A stretch of DNA of 43,516 nt from Ectocarpus siliculosus (GCA_000310025.1 FN648622.1:18858-62373), one strand, 5' to 3'. Positions 9,669 to 22,096 are shown, numbered from the stretch's first letter. The notes: generated from the sequence alone by a model not told the origin. Numbers and translations are program-made.

Positions 9669-11903
9669 CCTCCCGCTCCTTGTTTGTGTTCTGCTTTTAG
9701 GCCGGCAACGCCACTACAGCCACGTTCTTTAGTTGACGTTTTGTCAAAGAAGTCAACGGTCGACAGCCTTCACGGCGGAAAGTATTACATATGTTTGTGC
9801 GTGTTATTGGCGGGTGGATTTTGATGCTCATCATGGCATTGTATGTACGTTCGACTGCGAGTTGTTTATGACTCCTAAGAAGATAGCAGGAAGTTCTTCA
9901 CCAGATCCCAAAACTGTTTTAAAGCACCGATGGATGGATGTGATTCATGGGCAATGGCATGCACTTGGCTTTTGTTTTCTTGTCATTGGGACAACTTGCA
10001 CTCGCCTCCCCTCCCGCAAAACGGCAATATTTAGGTAGTTTCATGTGGTACCGGTAGGGACGGATATCAGAGAGCGAAGCGTTGTCTTCGTCCATGGCAT
10101 TTCGTTGTTGCTAGTCCATCGGCGTCGTAGCGCAACAACTACCAAACCAATCCTGTTTGAAGAAGAGCACGACAATTTGCATATCATCGGGAGGAACACC
10201 GGTCAGAGCGCTTGTTTTCATTTCTGTCCAACCCGTGACAACCCAAATGCAATGAACATAACAGCCCTTTGTCTTATTCTGTCACCTCCGGTATTTGTTC
10301 TTTTTACGTGCCGATAAGGTTGGCTGTTGGTGAGATGCACGAAGCATGTTGGTTACTTGACATCGCGGCACACGCTGCTACCAAGTACCACAAACTGCTG
10401 GATCCTTGTTTATTCGGGCGCAGATCGACCAGCTGGAGACGGACAACACTCAAGTACTATTTTTTTGAGCGCTCACAAATACGCGGGGGGAGAGGTTGGG
10501 TCACGATCAGTTTCACTCATGAACAAAGAGAGCACTACACTACTGTACGCCACGTTACTCTCTTCTCGACGATGCTCATGCCTAGTTGGTCCAATGGAAT
10601 GCAGTTGCACGAAACCAACCGGCCAAGGATAACGAAAGGCAACCTGTATGATGGCGAGTGAGATACTGACGGCCAGGCGACAACACGTTCCTCATTGTAA
10701 TCATTTGCGGCTGTTGTTGTTGTCCCTCGCAATGTGGTTGGGGCCTGGTAGTGGTTGTCGTCCCCGAAACTTTTGCACTCCTTTCCTATTGTAGCTGGTC
10801 ACTCGGTCGACGGCGTAACGATGAAAAGGGTGTTCCTGGGTAGGAAAGTCCCGCGTCTAACTCAGGGTCGCCACCAATACGGCGGAATCAGGAGGCGGAT
10901 TCTTCGTACTCGCCTTCACTGACGGGTGCAAGATCTCAATCATGCTCCCCTAGTTCCCCTGTCACTTCCAACTCACAAACAAACCCTCTCAGCTCCGCAT
11001 ACATGCGTTTTGAAGCTCCTCAGCCCCGCCTCTCGTTTGGTCGCGGCTCGCAAGCACGTACTTCTTTGGCGGTGTCACTTGCAAGTAGCATGATCGTTTC
11101 TTGGCGAGAGAGAGGTGGCACGTTCTTCGGATCTTGTTAACCTCCACGTGTGTGCGTGTGTGCCGAGTTATGGACTTTCACAGCTTGTGAGAGCGTGGAA
11201 GTTCGTGTGTTGGCCTCTCAAAGGGTCCGGAAAAACGAGGGTGCTTTCTGCCAAGCGGTTAGAGAAGCGTTTTTTTCTCATGCAACGACAACACCACAAG
11301 AAACAACACCCTAGGCCAAAAACCACTTCTTAAAGGTTATAGGTCACCGAGAGCATGGTCTTGCCCGGCAAGTACCCCTACAAAAACGAGATGAAACACG
11401 TAAACTCCTTTTTCCTCCCGACTGTCGACCTTTGTTCCATCCCCATTCCCCTCCCTCTGCCACACAACTACCACCACCATCACCACCATAAAGAGCGAGA
11501 AACAGTTCCGGGACACGCTCTCCTTTCGATGCACGGGTAACGGGAACACGATCTGTGACGGCTGCGTTACGTCTGGCTGGTTGTCAACCAACATCGAGAG
11601 AAAATCCAAACAGCCTATGACGGAGGGGCGGTTCAAGCAACGCCCCACGTTGTTATTATCGTTTTCGTGAAACAAGCAAAACTCTCCCACACATCTCCCT
11701 TCCCCTTACGCGTTTTGCATTTCGTAAAAAAAAACACAGGAATTCTCCATGAGCCTAGAGTACATTGTACTTTTTATCACAATTCGTCATGGAAATGTAA
11801 AGCTTCTCCCGCCACTTCTCTCTCTCTGTCTCCCTCCATCGAACACCACAGAGCAACACACAAGACTCAAAAACCATGCACCACCTAACATGCAGACCAA
11901 AAA
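9669..11903. other. intergenic region between convergent CFAP418 and the plastid-protein gene
   Basis: About 2.2 kb with no exon I can support. Several frames of 60-130 codons exist on both strands, but they have mixed composition, no recognisable motifs and no matching splice phases. No tRNA, rRNA or inverted-repeat element was seen. The two 3' UTRs must end here. Confidence 0.55.
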
Positions 11904-14900
11904 TCAGAACTTCTCCATGGGCAAAAACACCTCGGCATCCTGCGTTCCGATCTCCGTCACCTCTAGCCGGCGGAGACTGCCGTCTAGGACATCGAACACC
12001 CTGTCCGCCTGATACCGCCTGCTCCCAGCGGTCCAATCTACGGAGAACACGCCCCCTTGCCCCTCCTCCACCCGCAGGGGGAACCTGCCGAACCGAGCCA
12101 AATCGTGCGACAACACGGGGAACACCGAGAAACGTTCAGGCACTTGTACTCGAGGGATAAACAATCGGTGTTAGCGCTCCAGGAACGTCTTCTGATTGGG
12201 TGTGTGTGTGTCCATGTGGGACACTTTGGATGGCAAGCGGAGCGACAAAAACGGTTCGGTTCCGGGCGAGTTCGACCGGCATCGTGTCATGCGTGTGCAT
12301 GTCATCGTCTACTGCATCTGTGAGAGTGTCCTCATGGACGGCCTATCATCCCCCGGCTATGCTATGAGAACTGCGAAGACAAGGGGCAACCGCCCTTGTT
12401 TCCCCTGCCTTTTTGCTCCTCGCAAGGGTTCGGGGAGCCGTTCTTGCTAGTAGAACACCTCACCGTTATTGAAAACGCAGGTTTTGATCACGCTAGACAT
12501 TCAAACATCGTTTGCCACGTCACAACTTTCCGGGCGGAGACTATATCAGCTTTGAGGTACTACTACATCATGTCATGCTTCCGGCCGTCCAATTCCAAAG
12601 AGATCAAACCAACCAACCCCCCGATCCCCGATCGCCCGCCGCCTTTTCATGAAGGGAAACCTGGGTGACTGCAAGAACAACCATCCGCGAGAAAAAAGCA
12701 CGGTCGGAAGGAAGTACATCGCTCTCCTCGCGGTCGTCCTAACAGGTGCATGTTGGCGGTAATGTCAACGCGGCGGCACACGGCGGCTGTATCGTAACTC
12801 CACAAATCCCCCCCCCGCGCCCTACCTTTGGCAAAGTAGGAAAGGACACGTGGTCAATGGTCTAACCGCTAAGGCATGAAAAACATGAGCTCGACCCTCC
12901 TCCCGCTCCGCATCGAAACATCCATCATCCGACTGTTGAATCATAGCCTGCAAGACGGTCGGTTGTCAAAATACCCCTTTTTCCCCGTGAGGTAACGCAC
13001 CTCATGGTAAGCCCGCCCTCCGCGTAGATGGAAAAGTACAGGGGGCTCCGTGAGAGCGAGGGAGGGTCGTACAACCCCTTGCCCGCGGAGCCGTACAGCT
13101 CCGGCTAGAGATGGGGGGAAGCGGGAGAGGCGCGAGACGGCGACTGTTACAATCAGGACGGCGCTTTCTAGGGGGGGGCGGGAGAAGAGTAGTCATAGCG
13201 GGAAATAAAAACTGCAAAGGGGTCGGCGTGGCGTCCCGTAGCGGTTTGGAGGGATAAGGTGAAGGGTGAGAGGATGATCGGGTGTTCGGGGTTTGGGGCA
13301 CCCACAGAGTGCTCGGCACTTGGTGGCCAAAAACACACACACACACACACACACGAGCGCACTCGATGATTATTATTGAAACCGGCTCGTGAAAGCGAAA
13401 TTGATCACTTTGTACTGTACTGCTGTTTTGGTGCGCAAGAGATGAAGAACGGATTGATCGATTCGTCCAACGACCAAAGGCAAAGCACGCAGCAGAGCAC
13501 CATACACAGACAAGCCTCCCCCGGAAGCACCCTCACACATCCGCATAATACACACCCCACGACGAAACACGACCCCCCCCCCCCCCCCTNNNNNNNNNNN
13601 NNNNNNNNNNNNNNNNNNNNNNNNNNNNNNNNNNNNNNNNNNNNNNNNNNNNNNNNNNNNNNNNNNNNNNNNNNNNNNNNNNNNNNNNNCCCCCCCCCCC
13701 CCCCCCCCCCGCTCGGTGTTTGCCATTGGGGTTGGGCTTTCGTCGCGTGGCAACGACGTTGTAAAACAAGCTGCCCCCCCCGGTGTTTGCCATCGGGGTT
13801 GGGTTTTCGTCGCTTGGCAGCGATGTTGTAAAACAAGCCGATCACTTCGTGAGCTCGACAACCAGGTTACCGGTTTTTTTTTGCCTCTGTTTTTTTTTTG
13901 CGGTAACCGTGAATGGTAGTCGAGCAGATCATGTTGTGCGGGGTCGATATCCCTCACTCCGCGCGAAGGGGGTAATCGCACCACGTTGTGTTAAAATAGT
14001 CAAGCATCCTCGAGGCAGTTACACAGTGCTTATGACTGTCTCTGGAAGTGAAAGCACCAGAAAGTAAATTAAGTCATACGCAGCTGTCATCCGTGCGCAA
14101 GGAAGTAAGCACAAGATGCCGAACACCCTTAGCAGGATGCAGCGCACCCTTCATGCGACTCGCCGAATACCTCATGGCGCTTCGTGCTAGGTGATGTGAG
14201 AGTCTGGTCCGGTGCGAACCCGGCGTACTCCGTCCCGGCCTTGTAGCGATGCGAGGTCAATGGTCTAACGACTACGGCATGCACGACTATGGTCAATGGT
14301 CAAATGACTAAGGCAAGCAACAAATATGTACGCCCCCCCCCCCCCATGCGACTCGCCGAATACCTCACGGCGCTTCACGCTTGGTGATGTGAGAGGCTGG
14401 TCCGGTGAGAACCCGGCGTGCTCCGTCCCGGCTTTGTAGGGATGCGAGGACAATGGTCTAACGACTACGGCATGCACGACTATGAGTGCACCCCCCGCCC
14501 CCCGCCCCAATCCCCCCCTATAGGGGATCACACTGTTGAACACAGTAGGAAAAGTGTTCTGTAAGCTGCTCAACGATAGACGGTGAAGTCGACAAGTTCA
14601 AATGTGAAAGCAGACCCGAGTACGAAGACCGGGTTCACGTAGTTGCGGAATGTCCGTTGTACAAGAAGGAGAGGGAAGTGTTATGACTGAGCTGGGGAGA
14701 GTACAAGGAAGATACAGGGAGATGTTTGAGGCATGGAATAGCCAGGAGAAGACAGTATCTGTACTAGGACATAGGAAGTGGGTTGAAAAGCGGGAAGTGA
14801 TATCGATAGGATATATAGGCTAACGACTACGCCATGCACGTCTATGAGTACCCCCTCCCCCTCCAAATTCCATTGTTCTGCCTTCGATCCCCCTCTCTTG

Positions 14901-17806
14901 CTGTTCACCTCCTTATCGGCGTCCTCCGGCGGCAGTCTGTCGAGCCCCTCCCGGACCACAAACACCCTCCGGATGCTCGTCGACCCTGCTGCTGCTGCTG
15001 CTGCCTCTGGTACCGGTACCCCCCCCCCCCCCTCTGCGTCGACGGAGCCCCCCGCTCCCGGTCCATACTCGAAAACGCACCGCATTCGAACGTCCTGGAC
15101 CCGAAGGCCTACCTCTATCCAGGGGCCATCTGCGCCCCCCGCCGCCACTGCAAGAGTTTCCGCCGAGGTGTACGCGTTTCCGACGACCTTGTTCGCGTCC
15201 GTGGCGAGATGAAGGAGGACCGGGTTGTTGGTGGTGGTGGCGGTTGCGGCCGATGACGCCGTTGTGGCACACGCGTCGAAGGATGGCGCAAGAGCAGCAG
15301 TAGCAATAGCAGCAGCAGAGGTGCAACAACAGCAGTATCGTCAAATACCCGACAACAACCGGATAGGCAGGCCGCTATCAACCAACACCCCCCACACACA
15401 CACACACTTGACACGACGGTAACCGACCACGCCATCGCAGACGAGGATCCATTACTCTCTACCTCTCGTTCGGGCGAACTAAGCCCCCGTTCTGCCAACA
15501 CCACTACTTCACTACCCACTACATCAACGTAACAGGAAAAAAAACACCGACAGGAAGAAGAATGTCATATATGACCGCCCCCCCCCCCCCCCCCCCTCGC
15601 CATACGAAAGCAGGCGCGACCCTAAAAATCCGGTACGCTAAAGACACGCACCTGGGTGCCGTTGCCGCCTCGGAACGAGTCGGAGAAGAGGGTCTCGACC
15701 ACCGGCTGCGGACACGCCTCGGATTCGTATCCCACCGCCCCCTGCCCTTCACCCCCCGTCGCCTGCCCCTGCTCGTGCTCGAATATCTTGGTGTCTTCCG
15801 CCGACTCGATAACCCTGCGCGTTGTTGACGTGGGAACAACATAAACACGGGGCGTGTGAGAGCATCCCTCCGGCGCATCTTGGCTGAGCCCGACTCTCGT
15901 CGTCGTCGTCGTTGTTGTTGTTGTTGTTGTTGTTGAGGGGTCGTGCCGGAAAACAGATAACAGTATCGGAGGGTGAACACGTGTGCACCAGAGGGAGAGG
16001 TGTTCGTTGTGGGTACCGAGATCGAGCAACATGTGTTGGTCTATACACCGAATTCTCTTTCAGGCCCTGATGACGTGCGTGCCGATTTGACATTCCGCAC
16101 AGGAAATAGGCGCCATGTAGTCCTTCGACTTGACAACGGTTTGTTTCCAAAAAAGACGGTAGGTTTCTCACGACGAGGTCCGTGTGCCCCAGCGTCATAC
16201 ATGCACTACACGGGCAAGACACAGGAGTCATAATTCTCTGCGTCCTGGGCACAAAAAAGAAAAAACACATACGGCGTGCCAAAAACGCGTTTCCATCCGC
16301 GAATAAGCACACAAACCTGCGGGTGATCTTGGTGGTGGCCACGAATTTCTTTCCCGGAATGATGCCGATCATGGCCCCGATGTCGCTCTCTGGGTCTGAC
16401 CCCGCGCTGAGGTCTTCCGCGACGTACTCCTGCCAGCTCCCTAAAATAAATGCGAGCGACGACGACACCAAGCAAGACCATTCGCGAAATCAGTCAGCCA
16501 CGCCAAAAACGCGTGCGCTACAACTTTCCCCGGCAAAAGCAAACAAAACACCGACACATCTGCGGAAAGAACCGGGTTTCCCCTCAACCTCGACCAACTA
16601 TTCGCTATTTTTGGTTCGGCGCACGGGCGGGGAGCCGGCGTAGGTTAACGGCTCATCTCGGGGAGGAGAGGCCAAGCACACGCGTACGATCTCACAAGCC
16701 GTGCTTGAATTGAAGCACGGGAGCGCCCGGTTCTGTTAGCGGCGGGTCCTATTTAGATGGACACGCAACACATGCACCCGCCCACCCGAAATGACATATC
16801 GGCACAACTGGCGACATGGACACATGCTGTCGCGCTCCACAGGCATCGCGGACTTGATGTTGCACCTTGCGTATTCCAGAAACAAGGCTTAAAAGAAGAA
16901 GAAGCGCAACACCACCGGACCCCGTCACTCACCGATCCAGTTGCCCACGTTTTGCGTCCCGTACTTGCCGAACTGCCACCGGTCGTTGGCAAGAAGCTTC
17001 TCCAACCGCCACCTCGCCAACGTCTCTTCGTCCGCGTTCGGCTCCTCCCCCTGTAGCTCGAACTCCGGCTCGTAGCCGTACTCGGAGTAGTCAGCGCTCC
17101 CCTGCGCCCACGTCCGCGCAAGTGAGGGCCGACACAAGATATTAAACGAGCTTATTTACCAACACCCACAGAAAACGCCACCAAACCGAATCACATGCGT
17201 ACCAAAAAGACCGCCCCCTCAACCAGGCAGGTCGAAACAACATATTAACGAACCCATATAGTACCAACATCAACACAGCACGCCACAACCGAACCACATG
17301 AGTACAGTACCAAAAAGACCTCCCCCCATCTAGGCAGAGTTCACTACAGCAGTACCACCGACACTGCTGCTGCTGCTGCTGCTGCTGCTGCAGAAACTCA
17401 CGTAATTGTCGTCTTCGTCGTCTCCAGCGGCGCACTGCAGCACCGAGGAGGAAGCCGCCGTCGCCCGCCCCGAATATCTCCGCCTGCTACCGCCACCACG
17501 GGGAGCGGCGTCGCTCCTTGAGCCACCGCTGCCGCCGACGCTACCTCCGCCGGCCATCAAGCTTGACCCCCAGCCCCGGGCTTGCTGTTGCGCCGCCTCC
17601 ACAGGCGTGGGGCTCCTTCTTTGGTTGGACAACTGTTGCTGGGGGGGAGGGCTAAGCGCCTGCCCCGCTGGGCGGCGGCGGACGCGGCGGGCGGCGCAAG
17701 GGTGATGGAAGCCGGACACCGCGGTCGGGAGGGTTCTTGTTGTAGTTGCTGCTCCCAGGTAGTAGCAGAGGAGCGCGAAGGTCGCCCTGCCTCTTGGCTT
17801 CTGCAT
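11904..17806 (-). CDS. plastid-targeted protein of unknown function, seven exons
   Basis: Minus-strand exons in transcript order: 17806-17402, 17101-16933, 16440-16317, 15814-15652, 15187-14909, 13104-13001, 12084-11904 (TGA), giving 474 aa with consistent phases. Residues 1-32 form a signal peptide (RATFALLCYYLGAATTTRTL) ending in AVSG, followed by Phe33 and an Arg-rich stretch. That is the heterokont bipartite presequence pattern for import into complex plastids (established rule). The mature part contains QFGKYGTQNVGNWIGSWQEY across exons 2-3, then RRVFVVREGLDRLPP (exon 5), LYFSIYAEGGLTMR (exon 6) and FSVDWTAGSRRYQADRVFD (exon 7). Alternating short hydrophobic and charged strands suggest a beta-rich, possibly lipocalin-like fold. 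It faintly recalls cyanobacterial/plastid DUF3598 proteins, but I cannot assign the family. The least certain boundaries are the exon 5 acceptor (AAG at 15188) and the exon 7 acceptor. Confidence 0.75.
12852..12878 (+). repeat. possible relic of the C-tailed retroelement 3' tail
   Basis: In intron 6 of the plastid-protein gene, GGTCAATGGTCTAACCGC followed by TAAGGCATG closely resembles the element tail GGTCAATGGTCTAACGAC followed by TACGGCATG seen at 14258-14282. No C tract follows, so this is at most an eroded fragment. It also loosely resembles a tRNA A-box, but no tRNA fold is visible. Confidence 0.35.
13333..13354. repeat. (AC)n microsatellite
   Basis: About 11 AC units inside the fifth intron of the plastid-protein gene, just left of the retroelement cluster. 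Confidence 0.9.
13590..13689. other. assembly gap (100 N)
   Basis: Exactly 100 N, flanked by C runs on both sides (about 13572-13588 and 13690-13710). The right flank is the start of a minisatellite-bearing retroelement copy. A collapsed poly-C or minisatellite is the likely cause. The round length suggests a placeholder, so the real size is unknown. Confidence 0.97.
13690..14344 (+). mobile_element. non-autonomous C-tailed retroelement, copy 1 (5' end in the gap)
   Basis: Order along the + strand: a C tract; at least two units of a roughly 66-bp minisatellite (GGTGTTTGCCATCGGGGTTG...GTTGTAAAACAAGC); a unique body of about 430 bp; and the tail GGTCTAACGACTACGGCATG-CACGACTATG followed by a second tail-like piece and a C tract near 14331-14344. 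The same body and minisatellite recur inverted at 42750-43463, which fixes it as a dispersed repeat. I find no coding frame in the body. It lies antisense inside intron 5 of the plastid-protein gene. Confidence 0.8.
14345..14511 (+). mobile_element. non-autonomous C-tailed retroelement, 5'-truncated copy 2
   Basis: About 150 bp nearly identical to the last part of copy 1 (compare 14150-14290): CATGCGACTCGCCGAATACC, then GGTCCGGTGAGAACCCGGCG, then the tail CTAACGACTACGGCATGCAC. It ends in GACTATGAGTGCA plus a C-rich run (CCCCCCGCCCCCCG). The missing 5' part with a preserved 3' end is the usual outcome of target-primed reverse transcription (established knowledge). Confidence 0.75.
14575..14865 (+). 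mobile_element. 3' end of a non-LTR (LINE) retrotransposon
   Basis: The translated start reads FKCESRPEYEDRVHVVAECP then LYKKEREV, the Cys/His-Cys-Pro signature (C...H-x-x-x-x-CP) found at the C-terminus of many non-LTR reverse transcriptases. After a frameshift near 14680 the frame continues as ELGRVQGRYREMFEAWNSQE to GYIG and a TAA at 14820-14822. That TAA lies in the tail GGCTAACGACTACGCCATGC, which is shared with the non-autonomous copies; GTCTATGAGTA and a C-rich run follow. The copy is 5'-truncated and frameshifted, so inactive. Confidence 0.7.
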
Positions 17807-18787
17807 GATGTGGTTGCCGCCGCCCCCGACTTGACGCTGTACGGTGTCTGAATGGACGACGGTTGTGAGCCAGCGATACGAAGTGGGGTGTTCGGTATAG
17901 GCTATCTTATCTTCGCAAAGTGCATATTGCTGCTGAAACAAGACTTGCTCCAGATGCGTGTATACCGACCAAAACTTGTCGCCTTGCCACATGATCGAAC
18001 CCGAGGGAGTTCATGAGAACAAAATCCTGATCGAGTTGGAAGTGCGGGTGACACACTGCTGTTGCAATCTTTCGACGTGGCCATGGATACATAACATCAT
18101 CACAGCTCGGGAGCAATAGACAGCAAGCAGTAGACGAGGAGCAAGACCGCTGGCAAGCATCGCACGTAAGAAACCAGATCCCGCCCCCCACCCCCTCCGT
18201 GAGGCATGAGGCATGTGGGTTCATGTTGGGCAGAGCGCACACGTCGAGACAGAAGATGCATTCGTGTGTGGTAACAACGGATGGTCGTAGAAGTTGTGGG
18301 GAAGTATGTTGGGGTAAGAGAGTATTTGGGGTAGCCGACGGGGACAGCAAAGCTCTTCTCAGCTGAGTGTGCCGCCAACGCTGCAAAAGATCATGAGCAG
18401 ACCTTGGTGCCGCATAGCGAAATGTGATGGTATGACACCATCAAACACTCTACGCAAAGACCATCACGCCTTATCTCCGCCAAGTACTCACCCTCACTAA
18501 TTCAGCAGCCTCCAGCGGCGGAGAGCGATAGCAGAGGAGCCCCTGCTGTGCAATGTGCACAGCGTACACAGCACAAACAACACAGGAGGCTTCGCCCACC
18601 AGGGGGGCTCCGCGATATCGTACTGATTCAGCGGAGCTCCAGCAGTGGATGCATGACATGTGACATGATCCACGGACTTCGACGTACAGCAACAAGAGAG
18701 AGAGCACAACGATGCCGTCCACGATGCGTTGCGTATGCAGACGGTCATTCCGTGCGATAAACGCGCGTTGGCTTCTTTCCGTTCTTA
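17807..18787. other. intergenic region between divergent genes
   Basis: About 1 kb upstream of the plastid-protein start (minus) and of the first supported exon of the next + strand gene. It should contain the promoter of the former and perhaps 5' exons of the latter; an ATG at 18712 is one possible start. No other feature was recognised. Confidence 0.4.
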
Positions 18788-21700
18788 TTGTCTTTACCTG
18801 CCAAGCAACCAGCACCCTACGTAGTCGCGGAGCAACACCTGCCGCTACTTCTACATGTAGTAGTGCCCGCAGCAGTTCCGCAGGCGCAACGTCTACATGT
18901 CGTGCGTCGCGGTCCGCGTTTCTGCTATCGGCGAGATGCAGGACAACGTTTCGGAGCCAACCCCACCGGCGAGGCGTCCCAACCCGGCGTGGAACTCACC
19001 ACCGAAGTCGCCGACATTTTCCGCACCGCTATACGGAACTACTACGGATGGGGGCCAGATCAGGCGACGGTAGTTACCGGGGGGGACCGGCAGGGCCCCG
19101 GCCGAAGAAAAGGCCATTGGTGTTTCTGTGCCAGGCGATGAACGACGCGATCTTGGAGATGTGCGTGGAAAACAAAGGGCGACCTCTGGCGAAATCCATG
19201 ACGGATTTCGTCGAGTTCAGTATGGAGGGTCTGGCATCAGGTGAGCAGGAAGACGCGAACAGGAATGAATATCTTATAGCCGTGATGGCGAGCAGAGCAG
19301 CACAGATGATGTCGGCTGAGACCGCTCCCCTTCCGATGTGTGTGCTATAATGGCGGGGGCTGGCGAGGACGGCAACGCCGTACTACAGAGACACACATAT
19401 ATTCGGCTAGAAACCTTGGTTGGAGTAATTGTTCGCCAGGCTCCGCGACGGCGCGCAACACGCGCGCTTCGTCAAGTGCCGCAAGCACGGCTACGCACTG
19501 GTGCTCTTGCCGATCGCACCTCCCCTTGTGAATGTCCAGCCGCGCCTTCACCCCCTTACCACGCACAGAGAATTCGGCGTCCTTGCGAAATTTCTGAAAT
19601 GTAAGAAAAAGAGCGAACGACGCCTGCTGATTGGATGGTGCAGACAGTTCTATCCCTGGGTGCAAGTGCAAAGCTGCCTTCCCACTTGAGCCGTCTCTTG
19701 TCTATAATCCCTATCAATTGTCCCCTCGTGATTATAGACAGCAACCGGCGGGAGCGTGGTAAACGGGGCACGAAAAGGAGGTTTTTAAGATATTTCTCTA
19801 GAGGGAAAGCGAGACCTTCTAACTCAAGCCCTAGGTTGCTCGGTGCCTCCTTTCAACGGTGGGCTAGGTACTTCTTCCGCGCTTGCCCCTAGTAGCGCTT
19901 TCCACCCAAGGGTAGACGGACGCGGCGCAACTTAGCTGTTGAACCCGCGGCGTAATCGTCCCGTGATTCGACCTGTTCATTACCCTCATACTCCTCCACT
20001 CCACAAAGCATCCATACTAGACTAGAGCCGTCCCTGTGTACCCTGGCACCCCCCTGGTGGAGTAGTGCAAAAAGGAGACAATCATGCCATTCTTCGCGAG
20101 GTAGAGCAGGTGAAGAAGATGGGGACAAAAAGTGTCCCCAAAAGGCGATCCACCCCTAAAGGGGTTAAGGTCTCGTGTCTGTTTGCGCATGTCGTTGGGG
20201 CCTTTCTGCCCTCTGCAGGCTACTCGAAAGAACAGCTGCTGTTAGAGCTGCAGCTGCTGGACAGCACGACTCGAGTGCCAGGCCAGACTCTCACGGGTGT
20301 GGAGAAGCGCTATCGCACGCAGTGGATTTCGGCGTTGGACTTCGTGATGCAGAACGTGAGTGACTTCCACGCGCCTACGCAACGGCTCAAGGCCTTGGTT
20401 GTGTCGCCAAATGGCTATTCATTTATAGTTAGAGTCGGGTCGAAACCGTCCTGTTGAAAGAATATTTAATTTCAAAATTCCGCAGACATCGACCCGCGTC
20501 GGTCGTCGGCCAACCGACGTCGCAACTTGCATTCGAGGCACACCTGTGCTACCCTCGGTAAAAGGCCTTGTCCCTTAGAAGATCTCCGGGGTGTCCATGG
20601 TTCACTCATCGCCGAGGGGAGCCCGTTTTTTTGGGACATGTTGACATGTTGTGGGCGAAGGAGGTGGTGTTGGGAATGATTTGGCACCGAAGGTGTTGTC
20701 CCGGTGATGCTTGTTGATGAAGGTTTATGTGTGCCTGCGAGGACTTGTGCCTCGCGGGACAAGCAAGCAGGAGAAACCTCGCTATAGTGCCCCGAGTAGC
20801 AATAGGATTAGTCACCCACGTTCTTCGCGGGATTCAGTAGAAGGCAACCGTCCTGTCGTGCCGCAGCGAACAATAGGAAGACAGGAAGAGTCCAAGATAT
20901 GGATCTTGGATGTCAGGAGCACTGCACGGCCCCCGGTACAACCCCGTCTTGGATTGCCTCTCAGCCAAACGTTCGCGTACAACCCTCAACGTCTTCTCCA
21001 CGCGCCACCCACACCTTTCTTGGCCCTTTGTGATGCGTCGACACCGGGCCCGCTTTTCTTGATCGAGAGTAGCTGAAGTTCATCGACGAGCAGGAGCCGA
21101 AGTCGGTTGAGGAGTTCCACATCAAGAGCCAGGCAAGCGTTGAGCCCCTAATTTGGCTCGAGAATTCAAGTCATTTGGCAAACAAACGCGGTCACCTCCT
21201 GTTCTTGTTCTGTTCAAGAAACTTTGTGGTACGTTTCCTTGGTGGAGAGAAGCATTGAGCGTGCGATCGGTGCGTTAAGGAACTTCGGTGAAATGCAACG
21301 GAGTTCTACTACCCCCATGACACTCGTTGCCGTAAACCGCGTGTAAACGTTCGCGTATGCCCCCATGACCTCTCGGCAGGTGGACGTGGTTATGCGAGGG
21401 AGACAAACTAACGATGAGCAGACTTTCGTCAAGTTCGACAAAGCGTTGGCTACGGGCGGGGTCGCTGGCGGCGTTGCCACCGGTAAGACTCCCGCTCTTC
21501 CCCTCGCCGCAGCTCCGGTTGCGCGTGCCGGTTTTCGCACATCTAGACACCATCTATGTTTGCAACACGCTAGTCGACAGACGCTAGATTTCTTGTGTTC
21601 GAATTCGATGGACCGTTTGAGGAGTAATTGGATTCATGAACCACGTGGGTTTCCTGCAAGACTAGGCTTGATTTCCTTGCGAACGCGAGAATTCACACAG

Positions 21701-22096
21701 GTGATCGATGCACTATTCGCGTCGACTGTGTTGGGCCGTTGTGCTCGTGTGATGACAGAGCAGGCTGTACAATAGGTCATGCACCCTGTCCTCCCAACTC
21801 TCCCATGTTCCAATATTTAGTTTTCCTTTTCCCACGTCGCTAACCCTTGTCGCTCGCTCGTTTCTTTTCTGTTCCCCTCGTTCCCCTCCCTTTTCCCCAC
21901 GCCACTGTTGCTTCCGTCTCCTCCACCCGTGGGCGCTGCTCTGGTGCCGTCTGTCTGTGCTTTGTGCATGGATCAAACCGTCGTGACTGGCTCGGAAGAA
22001 TGCATCGCGATATCGCCGCAAATGGTGCCTTTGTCCCAGTTGGTGCTCTTGGGAATCCGCGCACTTCAAAAATTGGAGGATGCGGCGGAGGCGTAG
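18788..22096 (+). CDS. unrecognised multi-exon gene
   Basis: No family recognised. The phase-consistent exon chain is 19135-19337 (tentative), 19440-19600, 20219-20355, 20486-20557, 21073-21132, 21380-21482 and 21999-22096 (TAG). Typical coding pieces are FVKCRKHGYALVLLPIAPPL, YSKEQLLLELQLLDSTTRVP, LKFIDEQEPKSVEEFHIKSQ, DEQTFVKFDKALATGGVAGG and the C-terminal MVPLSQLVLLGIRALQKLED. The intron after 21132 begins GC (CAG/GCAAGC). The 5' end is unclear: between 18790 and 19069 two frames look coding, one with the helix TTEVADIFRTAIRNYYGW ending at a GT at 19070, the other reading through into the 19135 exon. I could not settle start, frame or a possible 65-bp intron. The protein looks soluble, with no signal peptide or membrane segment in the firm part. 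Confidence 0.5.

Noticed and set aside
12665-12735. Possible extra minus-strand exon of the plastid-protein gene (acceptor-like TTAG near 12740).
   Set aside because: Its frames do not look coding, and the model without it already keeps phase from 13001 to 12084.
12852-12900. tRNA-like A-box and possible B-box (GAGCTCGACCC).
   Set aside because: No acceptor stem or anticodon arm can be folded, and the first part matches the retroelement tail better.
13223-13424. CRISPR-like or direct-repeat array near the gap.
   Set aside because: Only an AC microsatellite and poly-C are present; there are no regular repeats with unique spacers, and the genome is eukaryotic.
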